Below, piece by piece: positions 11,113 through 22,959 of a stretch of 64,000 nt of DNA. The DNA comes from Azadirachta indica (lineage: Eukaryota > Streptophyta > Magnoliopsida > Sapindales > Meliaceae). The notes under the pieces were generated by a model. It was not told the DNA's origin, searched no databases, and worked only from the letters and a program-made list of their open reading frames with translations. The stretch spans positions 16,307,475-16,371,474 of the forward strand of contig CM040441.1 in assembly GCA_022749755.1 (NCBI GenBank), given 5' to 3'. A program made the translations under genes and the position numbers. Numbering within the stretch: the stretch's first letter is position 1; each line of letters starts with the position of its first letter.

Positions 11113-11439
11113 GTGAACATTAGGTTGCATTTTAGAATTATAAAGAGTAATCACTACCCGTAAAAACAGAGGACTTTTTAATTTTATGGTAATACTTATT
11201 CTTTGTTTTAGTATGATAAACATCAATTAACATAAACAAATTATAAGTAAGAAAATACTGGTAGAGTGAATATTGAACGAGATAATATTGGTACCGTGAA
11301 TATTGAATGAGATATAATATTTCTAATTTTTTATTTTTTTTTTTATTAACAATCAATGCTTATGCTACCCACTTCTTTCTCTATTAGTTCAAATGAATAT
11401 TAAATGTTTTGTTTAAAAAAATAAATAAATCTTAATTAG

Positions 11440-11935
11440 TGAGATCATCCTTATTCATATTATACACCTTATTTTAATAGAGGAAAGAAGAGGATTAACT
11501 AGCAAAAAGATTAAGAAAAGCACAGACAGATATATATTAATTTCTTCGCTGATATTAATTGATTTAACAATTTGACAAGAGCTCTTTTGCATTTGCTCTT
11601 GAGCTGAATGCTGCTTCTATTGCAGATTTTTAATTGCTGCTTCTGCTGGTATTTTACTTCTTTGTGCTTTTAATTCAGTCTGTTAACTTGTTTTCTCTTC
11701 TCTTTCGGCCTTCTGGTTAATGCACTTGTTCCATTTTTCTTTTTCTTTTTTATTTTTCTTTTTCTGAAATATTTCTGGAAGGTTTTGCTTGGACGCTACA
11801 TAGAAAAAGAAAAGAAACCATTTCACAAAAGAAAAATGGAGAAATGGGAGCTGCTTCATTTTTCCTGGGCCAACTTACTCCGTTATTTTGTTATTTCACT
11901 CTGAAAAATAAACATGTTTCTAATCAGTATAATCT
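11440..11935 (+). repeat. CT-rich intergenic module, copy 3 (long form)
   Basis: Contains the full order of landmarks: TATATATTAAT, GACAAGAGCT, GCAGATTTTTAATTGC, TTTCGGCCTTCTGG, TTGCTTGGA and AAATGGGAGCTGC. Confidence 0.62.
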
Positions 11936-12383
11936 CATTTTATTAGTATCATGAATATAAAATGATGCATATTAATGTAGCATATTTTCACTCAGTGGCC
12001 CCCATAATTTAAGTAATTATGATAACTCTTCTGATTAAATTTAAGCCATTATTGGCTGTAATAATTGTAGGGTGACAATTTGGGTTAGCGTATTGTATTT
12101 GTATCTGTCAAATAATAAAATGTGATATATTTTAAGAATTAGTTTATAACATACATAACATACATTATGGCAAATTACGTAACATACATTATGGATTAGT
12201 TTAATTTTCTTTTTCATGTTTTGATAGAATAAAGATCAATTTCGTTCAAAATTCAAATGAAAATTTAAATATTGCATTAATAATATATATATATATTTTT
12301 TTTTCGGCAACAGAATATATTTATTAACATTATTAAGAGATGCATTCATAATAAAATGCATACTTTGGTGAGGCATTAATTAA
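11936..12383. other. 3' flank of SPH-A2
   Basis: A+T-rich spacer with short ACATACATTATGG direct repeats near 12155-12196 and an AT-dinucleotide run at about 12280-12297. No gene seen. Its copies lie at 17741-18187 and 32921-33386. Confidence 0.5.
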
Positions 12384-12802
12384 TTAATCTTTATTCCATG
12401 GTAGACAGTGTTCATGGATTTCATAATGATCTACACCTTCATGTGGCTGCAAACATGGACCCCCTTCTCTTATCTTCCATTGACAATAAAGGCAAAGTAG
12501 AGGTCCTTTACGACTCTGATCGTAGGCATCGAAATAATGTAATTTGCCATTGAAATGGAATGTCACTCCGCAGAAAAACAAGGTGTTTGCGAACAAAAAA
12601 ACTGGGTTGAATGAAAAAGAATATCTTTCATTAAAGGACAGAACATGTGGGCCAAGATCATCGTCCGCTGATTTACAATGCACCGTCAGATGTCCACGCT
12701 GTGACAAATCATTGATAATCTCAACAGTGGTAGCTTTGCAATATGAAATACGTTGTAGCATCATCATCATCATAAGGAGATAAATTTGGCCAAAGAACCC
12801 AT
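12384..12802 (-). pseudogene. S-protein homologue type A, copy 2 (frameshift in signal peptide)
   Basis: The mature protein is the same as SPH-A3, but one G is missing at about 12776 (GG where the others have GGG). This puts the normal start (ATG 12802, MGSLAKFISL) out of frame. A start inside the methionine run at 12773 would give a 129-residue product with a shortened hydrophobic leader, so some function is conceivable. As the change is a one-base homopolymer difference it may be an error. TATA-like box at 12862-12870. Confidence 0.8.
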
Positions 12803-12861
12803 CTTAATCTATCTGTTCAATTTGTACTATATGTTCATAAACTATTGGAATATTGTCTTCT

Positions 12862-12870
12862 CTTTAAATA
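12862..12870 (-). promoter_or_regulatory. TATA-like box of SPH-A2
   Basis: TATTTAAAG-type string about 60 bp upstream of the original ATG. Confidence 0.5.
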
Positions 12871-13573
12871 CCAACAACAACAACACCAGCAGTAACTTGT
12901 TGGAGAAAAATTAATTAATGTTTTAAAAGGTAGTATTAAATTTTATGAGTTACATAATATTATAAATCGTTGTAATTATAATTAAGTTTCAAATTACACC
13001 ATTAGTTGTATCAAATATTTTCATTTAATACATGAGTTAGAAATATTTTATTTTTTATTCTTTTGCCTAAATTAATTTATTGCTATATAAAAGTACTTGT
13101 GTCCCGGTCTTTAATTGAAATATTAATAAAAAAAAACAATGAAATAGAGAAAGAAAGAAAGAAAAAGTTATATATTTATATATTATCAAAAGTTTTATTT
13201 GAATATCGTAATTTTAAATAGTCGTCACGTTGAAGAGTTGACAATTTATCTCGTGATGGTCATATCCATTGAAAGGATTGGTTATGAGCGTTGGCTTGCA
13301 TCTTGGAGCCATGCATATATAAAAAAAAAACTGTCACTACCCACAAGAGCGGGGGACTTTTAATTTTATGATAATTCTTTTTCTTTTTGATTTTGGTATA
13401 ATTCACATTAGTGTATATAAACAAATTAAATGGAAAAATATTGGTAGAGTAAATATTAATTAAGATATAATATTCCTAATTGGTGGAGTCAATTTGATAT
13501 AATAAACATAAATATTTATTAACATTCAATAACTAACGAAGAAAAAAAAAAAAATCACTATGCATTTTATATA

Positions 13574-13693
13574 GGAAAATTGGTATGTATCCCCCCGACG
13601 AATAGAGAATCGGCAGATATCCCCCTCAAGTTTTAAAAATGACAGAGGCTCCCTCTGGACTATTAGCAAACAACATATACCCCCTGACGTTTT
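13574..13693 (+). mobile_element. MULE left-terminus relic in unit 2
   Basis: Copy of the relic at 7778-7897, again preceded by TTTTATATA. Confidence 0.72.
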
Positions 13694-13987
13694 AATGAGC
13701 TGAACGCCTGCTACTATTGCAGATTTTCCATTGCTGCTTCTGCTGGTGTTTTACTTCTTTTTACTGTTAATTCAGTCTGTTAACTTCTGTTCTCTTATCT
13801 TTCGGCCGTCTGGTTAATTCACTTGTTCTCTTTTTATTTTTCTTAATTATTTCTGCATGGTTTTGCTTGGAGGCTTTTCAGAAAAAGAAAGGAAACCATT
13901 TCACAAAGGGGCAATGGAGAAATGGGAGCTGCTTCATTTTTCCCGGGGCAACTTACTCCATTATTTTGTTATTTCATTCTGAAAATT
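13691..13987 (+). repeat. CT-rich intergenic module, copy 4
   Basis: Unit 2 counterpart of copy 2, fused to the MULE terminus. Confidence 0.6.
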
Positions 13988-15110
13988 AAGCAAGTTTTAA
14001 TGAGTATAATCTCATTTTATTAGTATTACGAAGATTGAATGATGCATATTAATGTGGCATATTTTCACTTAGGAGCTCCCTAAATTTAAGTAATTATGAT
14101 AACTCCTCTGATCAAATTTAAGCCATTATATTGGCTGTGCTAGTGTAAGGCGGGCAATTCAGGTTAACTTATAGTATTCTTGTCTGTCAGATAATAAAAC
14201 GTAATATATTTTAAGTTAATTCAAATTTGACCTATTTAATAATCGTATCAGAAATTAAAACTCCAACCCAACCCATTTATTAAATAAGTTATCGATTTAA
14301 AAATTGTGTCGCTTGTTTAACATAACTTTTTATAATTTAATATATATTCTAAAATATTTATATATTACATAACAATTGCTAATAAATTTTAGTTTAATTT
14401 TTTTTAAAAAATTTTGGATGGGAGTGAGAAAGCTCACCCATGAAGTAATAAATTTTATTCTAAATTATATTAAATACTTTTTGAAATATTAAAAATATAA
14501 TTAAAAATTTTTAAAATATGAAAAATCCAAACCCGACCTAATTATTGATTATGTCACACTAATATTCATATCACATATTTATTAATTGTATTATTTTAAA
14601 TTAACTCGAATATGATAATTCCGCGTTGTGTTTGTATTGGATTGCTGGGCCGTTGGACTTAGCAACCCTAGTTAATGACTTTCTTTCTTTTTTCAATCCT
14701 TCTCCTTGCATCTTTTAAAATTAAAATAATTATGAAATAATATTATAATTTTCATCTTTCTTTAATGTTAAAGATTTTCATAAAAGAGGAATTATATTTT
14801 TCAATTATAAAAGATTGAATAATTTTTTCATTTACTTTTGTCATAGTTTAATTTTAAATATCAATATATTCTTTTCAATACATTATCCTCCTCCTCCTCC
14901 TCCTTTTTCTTTATGTATTTATTTTAAGCAATCTCCAAGCAAAAGAAAAAACAGGAGAAGCAAAATGAAAAGAATATAAAGCAAAATGCAGTAAAATAAA
15001 AAACTCTAGCAGGAACAACAACAATAAAATACACATCAAAGAAACGTTTAGTTAACAATCAATGAAATCAGAGAATTAAAAACATAATATTAATAATATT
15101 ATACGATGAT

Positions 15111-15636
15111 TCACAAAAACAATATGCATTCAGATTTCCATCCATAACGAAAAGCTCCTTCGTCTCCTTCCCAGACAAACAAGGACCAGGAGGTAATATA
15201 CTCCTGCCAGTTACACGCTTTGGAGGAATCTCTTTCTCCATCGAAGATGTCGAGCCAGTGAAGCTTTCCATTCCACGAAAAAACCACAGAAGAATAGAGT
15301 ATTTAGAATATTGCTATCAAGGAATTTAAAGGAAGAGCTATCATTATATCGGAGCATATATTCACTAAGATCGTCATCCTTAGACTTACAATGAATTGTA
15401 CGACTCGAACCAGGTCTTATATATTGTGAAACTGTATAGATTTTGCTATCGCCAGGGAAGTTGTATAAATGCTCATCGAGTCTAATGAACGTGAAGGCAG
15501 ATTTAACACTCCCCCAGCTAACAGTCTTCCTCTGAAAGATGAAACCTGATGAAAGTAGGTGATCTTTCCCGGATTTTATTAACCAGAGGATGATTTTTTT
15601 GGTGCTGATTCTTCCCCATATTATTTGTGGTAGCAA
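15111..15636 (-). pseudogene. S-protein homologue type B, copy 2 (frameshifted)
   Basis: Same gene as 30314-30838. The N-terminal extension and the first half of the domain are open, but at 15278-15285 the sequence reads A6C2 where the other copies have A4C3. This net +1 shifts the frame just after FFCGF. The downstream part is otherwise conserved. This is again a homopolymer-type change. Confidence 0.8.
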
Positions 15637-15657
15637 AGTTGATGAGATAAGATAAGA

Positions 15658-15827
15658 TCATGTGTATCCAACGACGAATTCCATCCGTTTATACCTCCGT
15701 TTATTCCTTCCGTAAATACCTCCGTTTATCTTTAACTTCCATACACAGCTTTGGCAACGACGAATTCCATCCTCCACCTTCTCGAAGGCATCGAACCAAT
15801 GTAATTTCCCATTGAATGTCACTCCAC

Positions 15828-15861
<34 letters not shown>

Positions 15862-16097
15862 TTTGTTTGAAAAAATGTGGCCAAAACTGAAAAGAATATT
15901 TTTGATGATGGGAGAGAACATGTGGACTCCGATCATCATCCACTGATTTACAGTGGACCGTAAGATCTGAACGCTGTGCCAAATCATTGATAATCTCAAC
16001 GGCAGTCTCACCATTAATGCATGAATACCATCGTCATCATCATCGTCCTCGTCGTCTTCGTATTTACTAACATAATTAATTTGCCCATACAAGTCAT
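15658..16097 (-). pseudogene. S-protein homologue type C, copy 2 (poly-T expanded)
   Basis: Same defects as SPH-C1, with the A run lengthened to 31 (15829-15859). The run sits in the coding region where the other family members encode FFC. Confidence 0.82.
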
Positions 16098-16512
16098 CTT
16101 AATCTTAATCTTAATCTTAATCTTTCTCTTTTAATCGTAGTTAGGATTAATAAAAATATTGGAATTTTGTCTTCTCTTTGTATACCAACGCCAACCGCAC
16201 GGTCAAGCTGTGATAAATGTAATGCTCGAGAAGAATGTACGTTTTAAAAACTACTATTATTTAATTTTATGACTTGCATATTAATTATAAACTGTTATAT
16301 TTCTGCCAATTATTTTAATTTAATACATGAGTTATAAATATTTTATTTATTACTTAAATTATTTCATATATAAGAAGAAAGAAAAAAAAAAATATATTTT
16401 TTTTGTTATCAAAAGTTTTATTTTTAAATATTGCATTTTTAAATAAGTGTGACATCAAAGATTTTATATTTATCTTGTAATGGTCATATTCATGGAGAAG
16501 ATTGGTTATGAG

Positions 16513-16918
16513 TGATAGAAGGTGCTACACATTTCTAGACTTATCTAAAATTAACAAAATATGTAATAAATAAATGAAGTAAGAAGACTCTAATATAAAC
16601 TAAAAGTACTTATGGAGCAAATAAAAATTAGTGCTTAATAAAATATTAAAAGAATTCTCTAGATTTTTTGATTACAAGATGTAACTCACCGACTTGTAAA
16701 GCCTATGAATAGGTAACTGTATGTGTAGTTGAAAAGGTGGAAAATACAATTAAACAATCACTAGCCTTTCTCTTACTTACGTACCACTCCCATCTCTTCA
16801 CTACAAATTCACTTGCATATTCACTTTTCTTACAACAAGCTAATCATCAGATCCAACTCCTACGGTATAATCCATCATTCCATAACACTCATCAAAATTT
16901 TCTCTCTCTCTACCATCA
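16513..16918 (+). mobile_element. Solo LTR (406 bp), unit 2
   Basis: Copy of 10707-11112 with the same ends and flanks, produced by unit duplication and not by a new insertion. Confidence 0.82.
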
Positions 16919-17244
16919 GTGAACATTAGGTTGCATTTTAGAATTATAAAGAGTAATCACTACCCGTAAAAACAGAGGACTTTTTAATTTTATGGTAATA
17001 CTTATTCTTTGTTTTAGTATGATAAACATCAATTAACATAAACAAATTATAAGTAAGAAAATACTGGTAGAGTGAATATTGAACGAGATAATATTGGTAC
17101 CGTGAATATTGAATGAGATATAATATTTCTAATTTTTTATTTTTTTATTTATTAACAATCAATGCTTATGCTACCCACTTCTTTCTCTATTAGTTCAAAT
17201 GAATATTAAATGTTTTGTTTAAAAAAATAAATAAATCTTAATTA

Positions 17245-17740
17245 GTGAGATCATCCTTATTCATATTATACACCTTATTTTAATAGAGGAAAGAAGAGGA
17301 TTAACTAGCAAAAAGATTAAGAAAAGCACAGACAGATATATATTAATTTCTTCGCTGATATTAATTGATTTAACAATTTGACAAGAGCTCTTTTGCATTT
17401 GCTCTTGAGCTGAATGCTGCTTCTATTGCAGATTTTTAATTGCTGCTTCTGCTGGTATTTTACTTCTTTGTGCTTTTAATTCAGTCTGTTAACTTGTTTT
17501 CTCTTCTCTTTCGGCCTTCTGGTTAATGCACTTGTTCCATTTTTCTTTTTCTTTTTTATTTTTCTTTTTCTGAAATATTTCTGGAAGGTTTTGCTTGGAC
17601 GCTACATAGAAAAAGAAAAGAAACCATTTCACAAAAGAAAAATGGAGAAATGGGAGCTGCTTCATTTTTCCTGGGCCAACTTACTCCGTTATTTTGTTAT
17701 TTCACTCTGAAAAATAAACATGTTTCTAATCAGTATAATC
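17245..17740 (+). repeat. CT-rich intergenic module, copy 5 (long form)
   Basis: Unit 2 counterpart of copy 3. Confidence 0.6.
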
Positions 17741-18187
17741 TCATTTTATTAGTATCATGAATATAAAATGATGCATATTAATGTAGCATATTTTCACTCA
17801 GTGGCCCCCATAATTTAAGTAATTATGATAACTCTTCTGATTAAATTTAAGCCATTATTGGCTGTAATAATTGTAGGGTGACAATTTGGGTTAGCGTATT
17901 GTATTTGTATCTGTCAAATAATAAAATGTGATATATTTTAAGAATTAGTTTATAACATACATAACATACATTATGGCAAATTACGTAACATACATTATGG
18001 ATTAGTTTAATTTTCTTTTTCATGTTTTGATAGAATAAAGATCAATTTCGTTCAAAATTCAAATGAAAATTTAAATATTGCAATTAATATATAATATATA
18101 TTTGTTTTCGGCAACAGAATATATTTATTAACATTATTAAGAGATGCATTCATAATAAAATGCATACTTTGGTGAGGCATTAATTAA

Positions 18188-18607
18188 TTAATCTTTATTC
18201 CATGGTAGACAGTGTTCATGGATTTCATAATGATCTACACCTTCATGTGGCTGCAAACATGGACCCCCTTCTCTTATCTTCCATTGACAATAAAGGCAAA
18301 GTAGAGGTCCTTTACGACTCTGATCGTAGGCATCGAAATAATGTAATTTGCCATTGAAATGGAATGTCACTCCGCAGAAAAACAAGGTGTTTGCGAACAA
18401 AAAAACTGGGTTGAATGAAAAAGAATATCTTTCATTAAAGGACAGAACATGTGGGCCAAGATCATCGTCCGCTGATTTACAATGCACCGTCAGATGTCCA
18501 CGCTGTGACAAATCATTGATAATCTCAACAGTGGTAGCTTTGCAATATGAAATACGTTGTAGCATCATCATCATCATAAGGGAGATAAATTTGGCCAAAG
18601 AACCCAT
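18188..18607 (-). CDS. S-protein homologue (S1 family), SPH-A3
   Basis: An intact 139-residue gene. The signal peptide is MGSLAKFISL followed by five methionines and LQRISYC, with likely cleavage near residue 24. The mature part carries LTVHCKSADDDLG (39-51), FFCGVTFHFNGKLHYFDAY (76-94), C-x2-C-x-W at 104-109, GPC at 115-117 and a final EHCLPWNKD. Mature cysteines are at 43, 78, 104, 107, 117 and 133. The protein appears identical to that of 33387-33806. The family acts outside the cell; the receptor or target is unknown for most members. The adjoining long spacer and conserved TATA-like box suggest independent expression. Confidence 0.9.
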   Translation of the reverse strand: MGSLAKFISLMMMMMLQRISYCKATTVEIINDLSQRGHLTVHCKSADDDLGPHVLSFNERYSFSFNPVFLFANTLFFCGVTFHFNGKLHYFDAYDQSRKGPLLCLYCQWKIREGGPCLQPHEGVDHYEIHEHCLPWNKD

Positions 18608-18666
18608 CTTAATCTATCTGTTCAATTTGTACTATATGTTCATAAACTATTGGAATATTGTCTTCT

Positions 18667-18675
18667 CTTTAAATA
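18667..18675 (-). promoter_or_regulatory. TATA-like box of SPH-A3
   Basis: Same TATTTAAAG string, 60 bp upstream of the ATG at 18607. Confidence 0.55.
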
Positions 18676-18737
18676 CCAACAACAACAACACCAGCAGTAA
18701 CTTGTTGGAGAAAAATTAATTAATGTTTTAAAAGGTA

Positions 18738-19340
18738 GTATTAAATTTTATGAGTTACATAATATTATAAATCGTTGTAATTATAATTAAGTTTCAAATT
18801 ACACCATTAGTTGTATCAAATATTTTCATTTAATACATGAGTTAGAAATATTTTATTTTTTATTCTTTTGCCTAAATTAATTTATTGCTATATAAAAGTA
18901 CTTGTGTCCCGGTCTTTAATTGAAATATTAATAAAAAAAACAATGAAATAGAGAAAGAAAGAAAGAAAAAGTTATATATTTATATATTATCAAAAGTTTT
19001 ATTTGAATATCGTAATTTTAAATAGTCGTCACGTTGAAGAGTTGACAATTTATCTCGTGATGGTCATATCCATTGAAAGGATTGGTTATGAGCGTTGGCT
19101 TGCATCTTGGAGCCATGCATATATAAAAAACTGTCACTACCCACAAGAGCGGGGGACTTTTAATTTTATGATAATTCTTTTTCTTTTTGATTTTGGTATA
19201 ATTCACATTAGTGTATATAAACAAATTAAATGGAAAAATATTGGTAGAGTAAATATTAATTAAGATATAATATTCCTAATTGGTGGAGTCAATTTGATAT
19301 AATAAACATAAATATTTATTAACATTCAATAACTAATGAA
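18738..19340 (+). repeat. Partial third copy of the 5.8-kb unit
   Basis: About 600 bp upstream of SPH-A3 repeats the first part of the unit (compare 7136-7745). It then becomes clearly diverged just before the MULE left end at 19374. No gene is seen here beyond short chance reading frames. Confidence 0.8.
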
Positions 19341-19499
19341 GAAAAAAAAATCAATCACCATGCATTTTATATAGGAAAATTGGTATATATCCCCCGACGA
19401 AATAGAGAATGGGCAGATACCCCTCCCAAGTTTTGAAAATGACAGATGCTGCCTCTGGACTATTAGCAAACAACGTATACCCCCGAACGTTATTCAGCT

Positions 19500-21142
19500 A
19501 ACAGTTAAATAAAGATTTTTACAAAATTACTATTTGACCCTCATACATTTGAAAGACAAATTTATTATTTTAACCTTATTAATAGTGTAAAAGAACCAAA
19601 TATGGCCTTGTAATTTCAAATTGCGCAATGACGTTTTTTTTTCAAGAATTATCATTAAATAAATTTATTCTCATTAAATTATTACACAAACAATTAAAAT
19701 TAATGACAAATTATAAAAGAACCAGTATTGTAATGCTTTGGCCTATTCCATGCTTAGGGTGATAAGAAAAAAATCATCAATAATTCAATTACAAAAATTA
19801 ATACTTTGGCCGATATAATCGTCCAACTCTAAACCTGATAAGATTATAAAAAAAATACATCCATCCCAATATCTTCTTCAGCCAACTCAATAATTCAAAT
19901 ACAAACTGGAGATCAAAATTATAAATAATAAAGAAAAGACACCCTGAACTCGTTTAACGAGCTCCGACCGTCGAATTCCAAATCCGATAGTAAAATGAAA
20001 AAAAAAATGATTATAATGCAACATATTGCTTATCTCATATTATAATGCAACATATTTGCATTATCTAATATCATAATGATTATAATAATGAATAGAAAAT
20101 ATTTAACATGCAAAAGATTATAGAACAACAATGCTTATAGACAATTTAAACTTAGCTTAGAGATAGCAATTCCTAGCTTTAGTAAATTGCAATTTATATG
20201 GCAATCTTCTTTCTATCTTGTCCCAGCTGACTAAGGCCTGTGATGCACGCTCACTTGCAGCAAGATCAACGAAATTCTGCTCAACAGAAAATGTTAAATA
20301 CTACTCTGCTTTACTAAATTACAGATCAATTTTCTTATTGAGAACAAAAAAAATTGAATTAATGAGAAATAACTTGCCAAGGGACATATACAGAAAGCAA
20401 ATTCTCCTGAAAAATAAACCTAACCGACATAACTTAAGACAATTTCATTTGCAAAATTATATCAATTAAATCAGTATCGCCAGCTAGTCGAACAATTTGA
20501 AGACCGAAGCAGTCGAAAAATGAGTTTTTCTATATGCATATGGATAATTCAAAAAATAATATCACAATATAATATTAAAATAAGAATAAAAAAACAAGAA
20601 CAGAATAGCTAATACAATTGAATAAACACTTACTCTCAAGAACCAGAAGTCATAACTTAGTACTCATTAAATCCGAACCTCAAATTTGAAAGCAACTCAT
20701 ACATGCAAATCCAGAAGCTAAAAAGAAGAAAAAAAAAAGTAAATTGAAAAATAATTACAACCCATGAATTAATACCCACACAAATTCTTCATAAAACAAG
20801 AAAAAATTCAAAAACACTAACCCAAAACACAAATCCCCATCATTTTTACACCAACAAATATCAACTCAAGCTTTAAATTCTAGCATACAAAGATTTTTTA
20901 AGCACAAATACATTTCAAAAGTCATAAATCATATAAAACCAAACAAACCCAGAAGAGAAAAAATGCCAAGCGAGCAAAAAGGACAGACCTTTTACAATAT
21001 TGGTAAGGCAAAAAGAACTGATTTTGTTAAATGAAAAATCGATAACGCTCGTCGAAGCTTTCAACATCGCAATCGACACCGTAGTTGACTGAACTTTTCA
21101 CGCCAAATCGATCGTCGATGAGATAAAGTGGGATAACCTTAG
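19500..21142. other. MULE interior
   Basis: A+T-rich interior of the MULE between the left terminal repeat and the copia insertion. Apart from the kinesin exon relic I see only a GC-richer stretch at about 21040-21135 that reads as possible coding sequence on the minus strand but matches nothing I know. A plus-strand 83-codon frame at 20218-20469 looks like chance. Confidence 0.5.
20212..20276 (-). pseudogene. Kinesin motor-domain exon relic
   Basis: On the minus strand, directly after a splice-acceptor-like GAGCAG at 20277-20282, the sequence reads NFVDLAASERASQAL. This is the kinesin switch II region (family motif NFVDLAGSERASQ) with the invariant glycine of DLAGSE changed to alanine. The match ends after about 15 residues and runs into non-homologous sequence. 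It resembles plant kinesins of the NACK/KIN-7 type. It is a non-functional fragment, probably captured by the surrounding MULE. Confidence 0.72.
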
Positions 21143-21633
21143 TGTGAAGAATGATTCATAATTCACCAAGTCAGTAAGCCAGCTAGATTGTCAAGTGAGA
21201 AAATTTTGCTGAGATAAAAGGTTGAAGGCTGAAAGTTAGAGGCATGAGCTGGTAGTCAGGTTAGTTAAATCATTCTTTCAGGTTGTTAAAGTTAGAAAAA
21301 AGGTCGTTAGACTTAGTTACAAACAAGTTGGCAAGATTAATACGGTAGTTGGAGGTCTAGCATGTGTGGTGTTGTTAGAGGTCAGTACATGTACTTTTGA
21401 AATCTTTATTGGTAGAGGAGTTGAGTTGAAAATTACATTTTTGTAATCGAGTTGTGATGAAGTAAAAGAAGAGAAGTCTCTTTAGAGATTGTTCTGAAAA
21501 TTTTGGGCAATGATTCTTATTCTTGGTTGTTTAGTTCATTTTGTCTTTGAAAGTGCATTCCAAATGCTTGTGAAAAGTTCTCAAAGGACTTGACATTTAA
21601 TTCCAATCTTGGTTGAGTTGCTGGTTTCTTACA
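21143..21633 (+). repeat. 5' LTR of copia copy 2
   Basis: 491 bp, TG to CA, followed by the primer-binding site at 21635-21646 (TGGTATAAGAGC). Confidence 0.93.
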
Positions 21634-21657
21634 GTGGTATAAGAGCCAATTGGAAGA

Positions 21658-22959
21658 ATGGGTTCAACAAAGTTCATGATTGAGAAGTTTACAGGGGAGA
21701 ATGATTTCAACTTGTGGAAGATGAAGATGAGAGCATTCTTGGTGCATGAAGGCTTAGAAGAAGCGCTGGGGGATGAATCAAAGATGCCATCCATTTCAAC
21801 AGAAGCTGAGAGAAATGAGATATTGAGAAAAGCTTATAGTGCATTGGTTCTTTCACTTGCAGATAAGGTGTTAAGGGAAGTTACGAAGGAGAAAACAGCT
21901 AAAGGGATTTCGGAAAGGCTAAAAGCAAGATATACTGAAAAATCTTTGGCAAACAGGCTATACTTAAAGAAAAAGCTCTATGCTTTTCGTTTAAATGAAG
22001 GTGGTTCTGTTCAAGACCATCTTCATGAATTCAATAAGCTTATTGTTGATCTTGAGACAATAGGAATCAAGATAGAAGATGAAGATCAAGCTTTAATAGT
22101 CTTGACATCCTTACCTCCTTCCTATGAGCACTTTGTAGATACCTTGCTATATGGTAGGACTTTGGTGTCTTTGAATCATGTAAAATCTGCACTGAATTCA
22201 AAGGAATTGAACAAGAAGGTAGAAACAAAAAGCTCAGATTCAACAGATGCATTGGTTGCTAGAGGAAGATCTGATAGAAAAGATTACAAAGGTAAGAAAG
22301 ATTTAAGGTCAAGATCTAAAGGCAAGAAGCTGAAATGTTTTCATTGCTATAAAGAGGGCTATTTTAGGAGAGATTGCCCAGATCGAAAGCTTCAGAGTAG
22401 AGACAAATTAACACCAAAATCAGTTGGTGTAACAGTGGTCACAGAAGAGGATTTCCAAGAAGGTTTTTTGTTTATAGCTTCCGACAACAGCCCAGATGGT
22501 GAGTGGATAATGGATTCTGGATGTACTTTTCATATGAGTCCACATGAGTCTTTATTCTCTTCCTTGGCTTTGAAAAATGAGGGGAAAGTGCTTATGGGGA
22601 ACAATGTCGCATGTGAAGTTAAAGGTATAGGATCCATTAGAATTAAGATGTATGATGGGGTATATAGAGAACTTCAAAATGTGAGGTATGTACCTGAGTT
22701 GAAAAGGAATTTAGTTTCACTTGGCATGCTGGATGGGCTAAGTTGTAGTTATAAGGCAGAAAATGAGGTTCTAAAGGTTCTTAAAGGATCTTTAGTCATC
22801 ATGAAAGGGATTAGAAAGAATGGTCTCTACATATTAAAAGCAAATACAGTATGTGGAGAGGTTGCTATATCTGGTGAAGAGAGAAATGATAAAACCTTAA
22901 TTTGGCATTTGAGGTTGGGTCACATAGCTGAAAAGGGGTTGAGAGAACTAAGCAAATAG
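21658..22959 (+). pseudogene. Copia gag-protease, copy 2 (earlier stop)
   Basis: Identical in layout to 669-2465, but a C-to-T change makes a TAG at 22957-22959 in the pre-integrase segment, so the open part ends after 433 codons. The altered zinc knuckle (tyrosine for histidine) and the D-S-G protease motif are retained. Confidence 0.9.

Larger units (their letters stand above)
7136..12933 (+). repeat. 5.8-kb SPH tandem unit, copy 1
   Basis: The sequence from 7136 recurs at 12934 with near-identity over about 5.8 kb. Reading along the plus strand the unit holds: a type-A upstream region, a MULE terminus relic, a CT-rich module, about 1.1 kb of A+T-rich spacer, SPH-B, SPH-C, a solo LTR, a second CT-rich module and SPH-A2. 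Left of 7136 the match drops to about 93-95%, so the boundary is a crossover or gene-conversion edge. Confidence 0.88.
12934..18737 (+). repeat. 5.8-kb SPH tandem unit, copy 2
   Basis: Direct repeat of 7136-12933 with the same order of parts. The most visible differences are homopolymer lengths (poly-A of 31 instead of 22 at 15829), a few indels in A+T-rich spacer, and an intact type-A gene. Stretches 13990-15100 and 17745-18180 are A+T-rich spacer in which I see no gene. Confidence 0.88.
1..19192 (+). repeat. Segmental duplication, copy 1 (SPH cluster plus copia)
   Basis: This segment matches 20990-34392 almost base for base. Position 1 equals 20990, and the offset stays near 20990 through the copia element and the first SPH genes. 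The copies differ by rare substitutions and small indels. Copy 1 contains two tandem 5.8-kb SPH units where copy 2 has one. The true left limit lies outside the window. The match ends at 19192/34392, where the two sequences part. Such near-identity means either a recent duplication or two haplotypes joined in the assembly; the sequence alone cannot decide. Confidence 0.93.

Noticed and set aside
10931..11116. Conserved 61-codon frame starting MENTIKQSL, repeated at 16737 and 31937
   Set aside because: It lies inside the solo LTR and is repeated only because the unit is duplicated. No family match, and the frame runs past the LTR end.
18348..18719. 123-codon plus-strand frame opposite SPH-A3 (also 12544 and 33547)
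   Set aside because: Antisense shadow of the SPH-A coding region; the sense strand has signal peptide and S1-family motifs.
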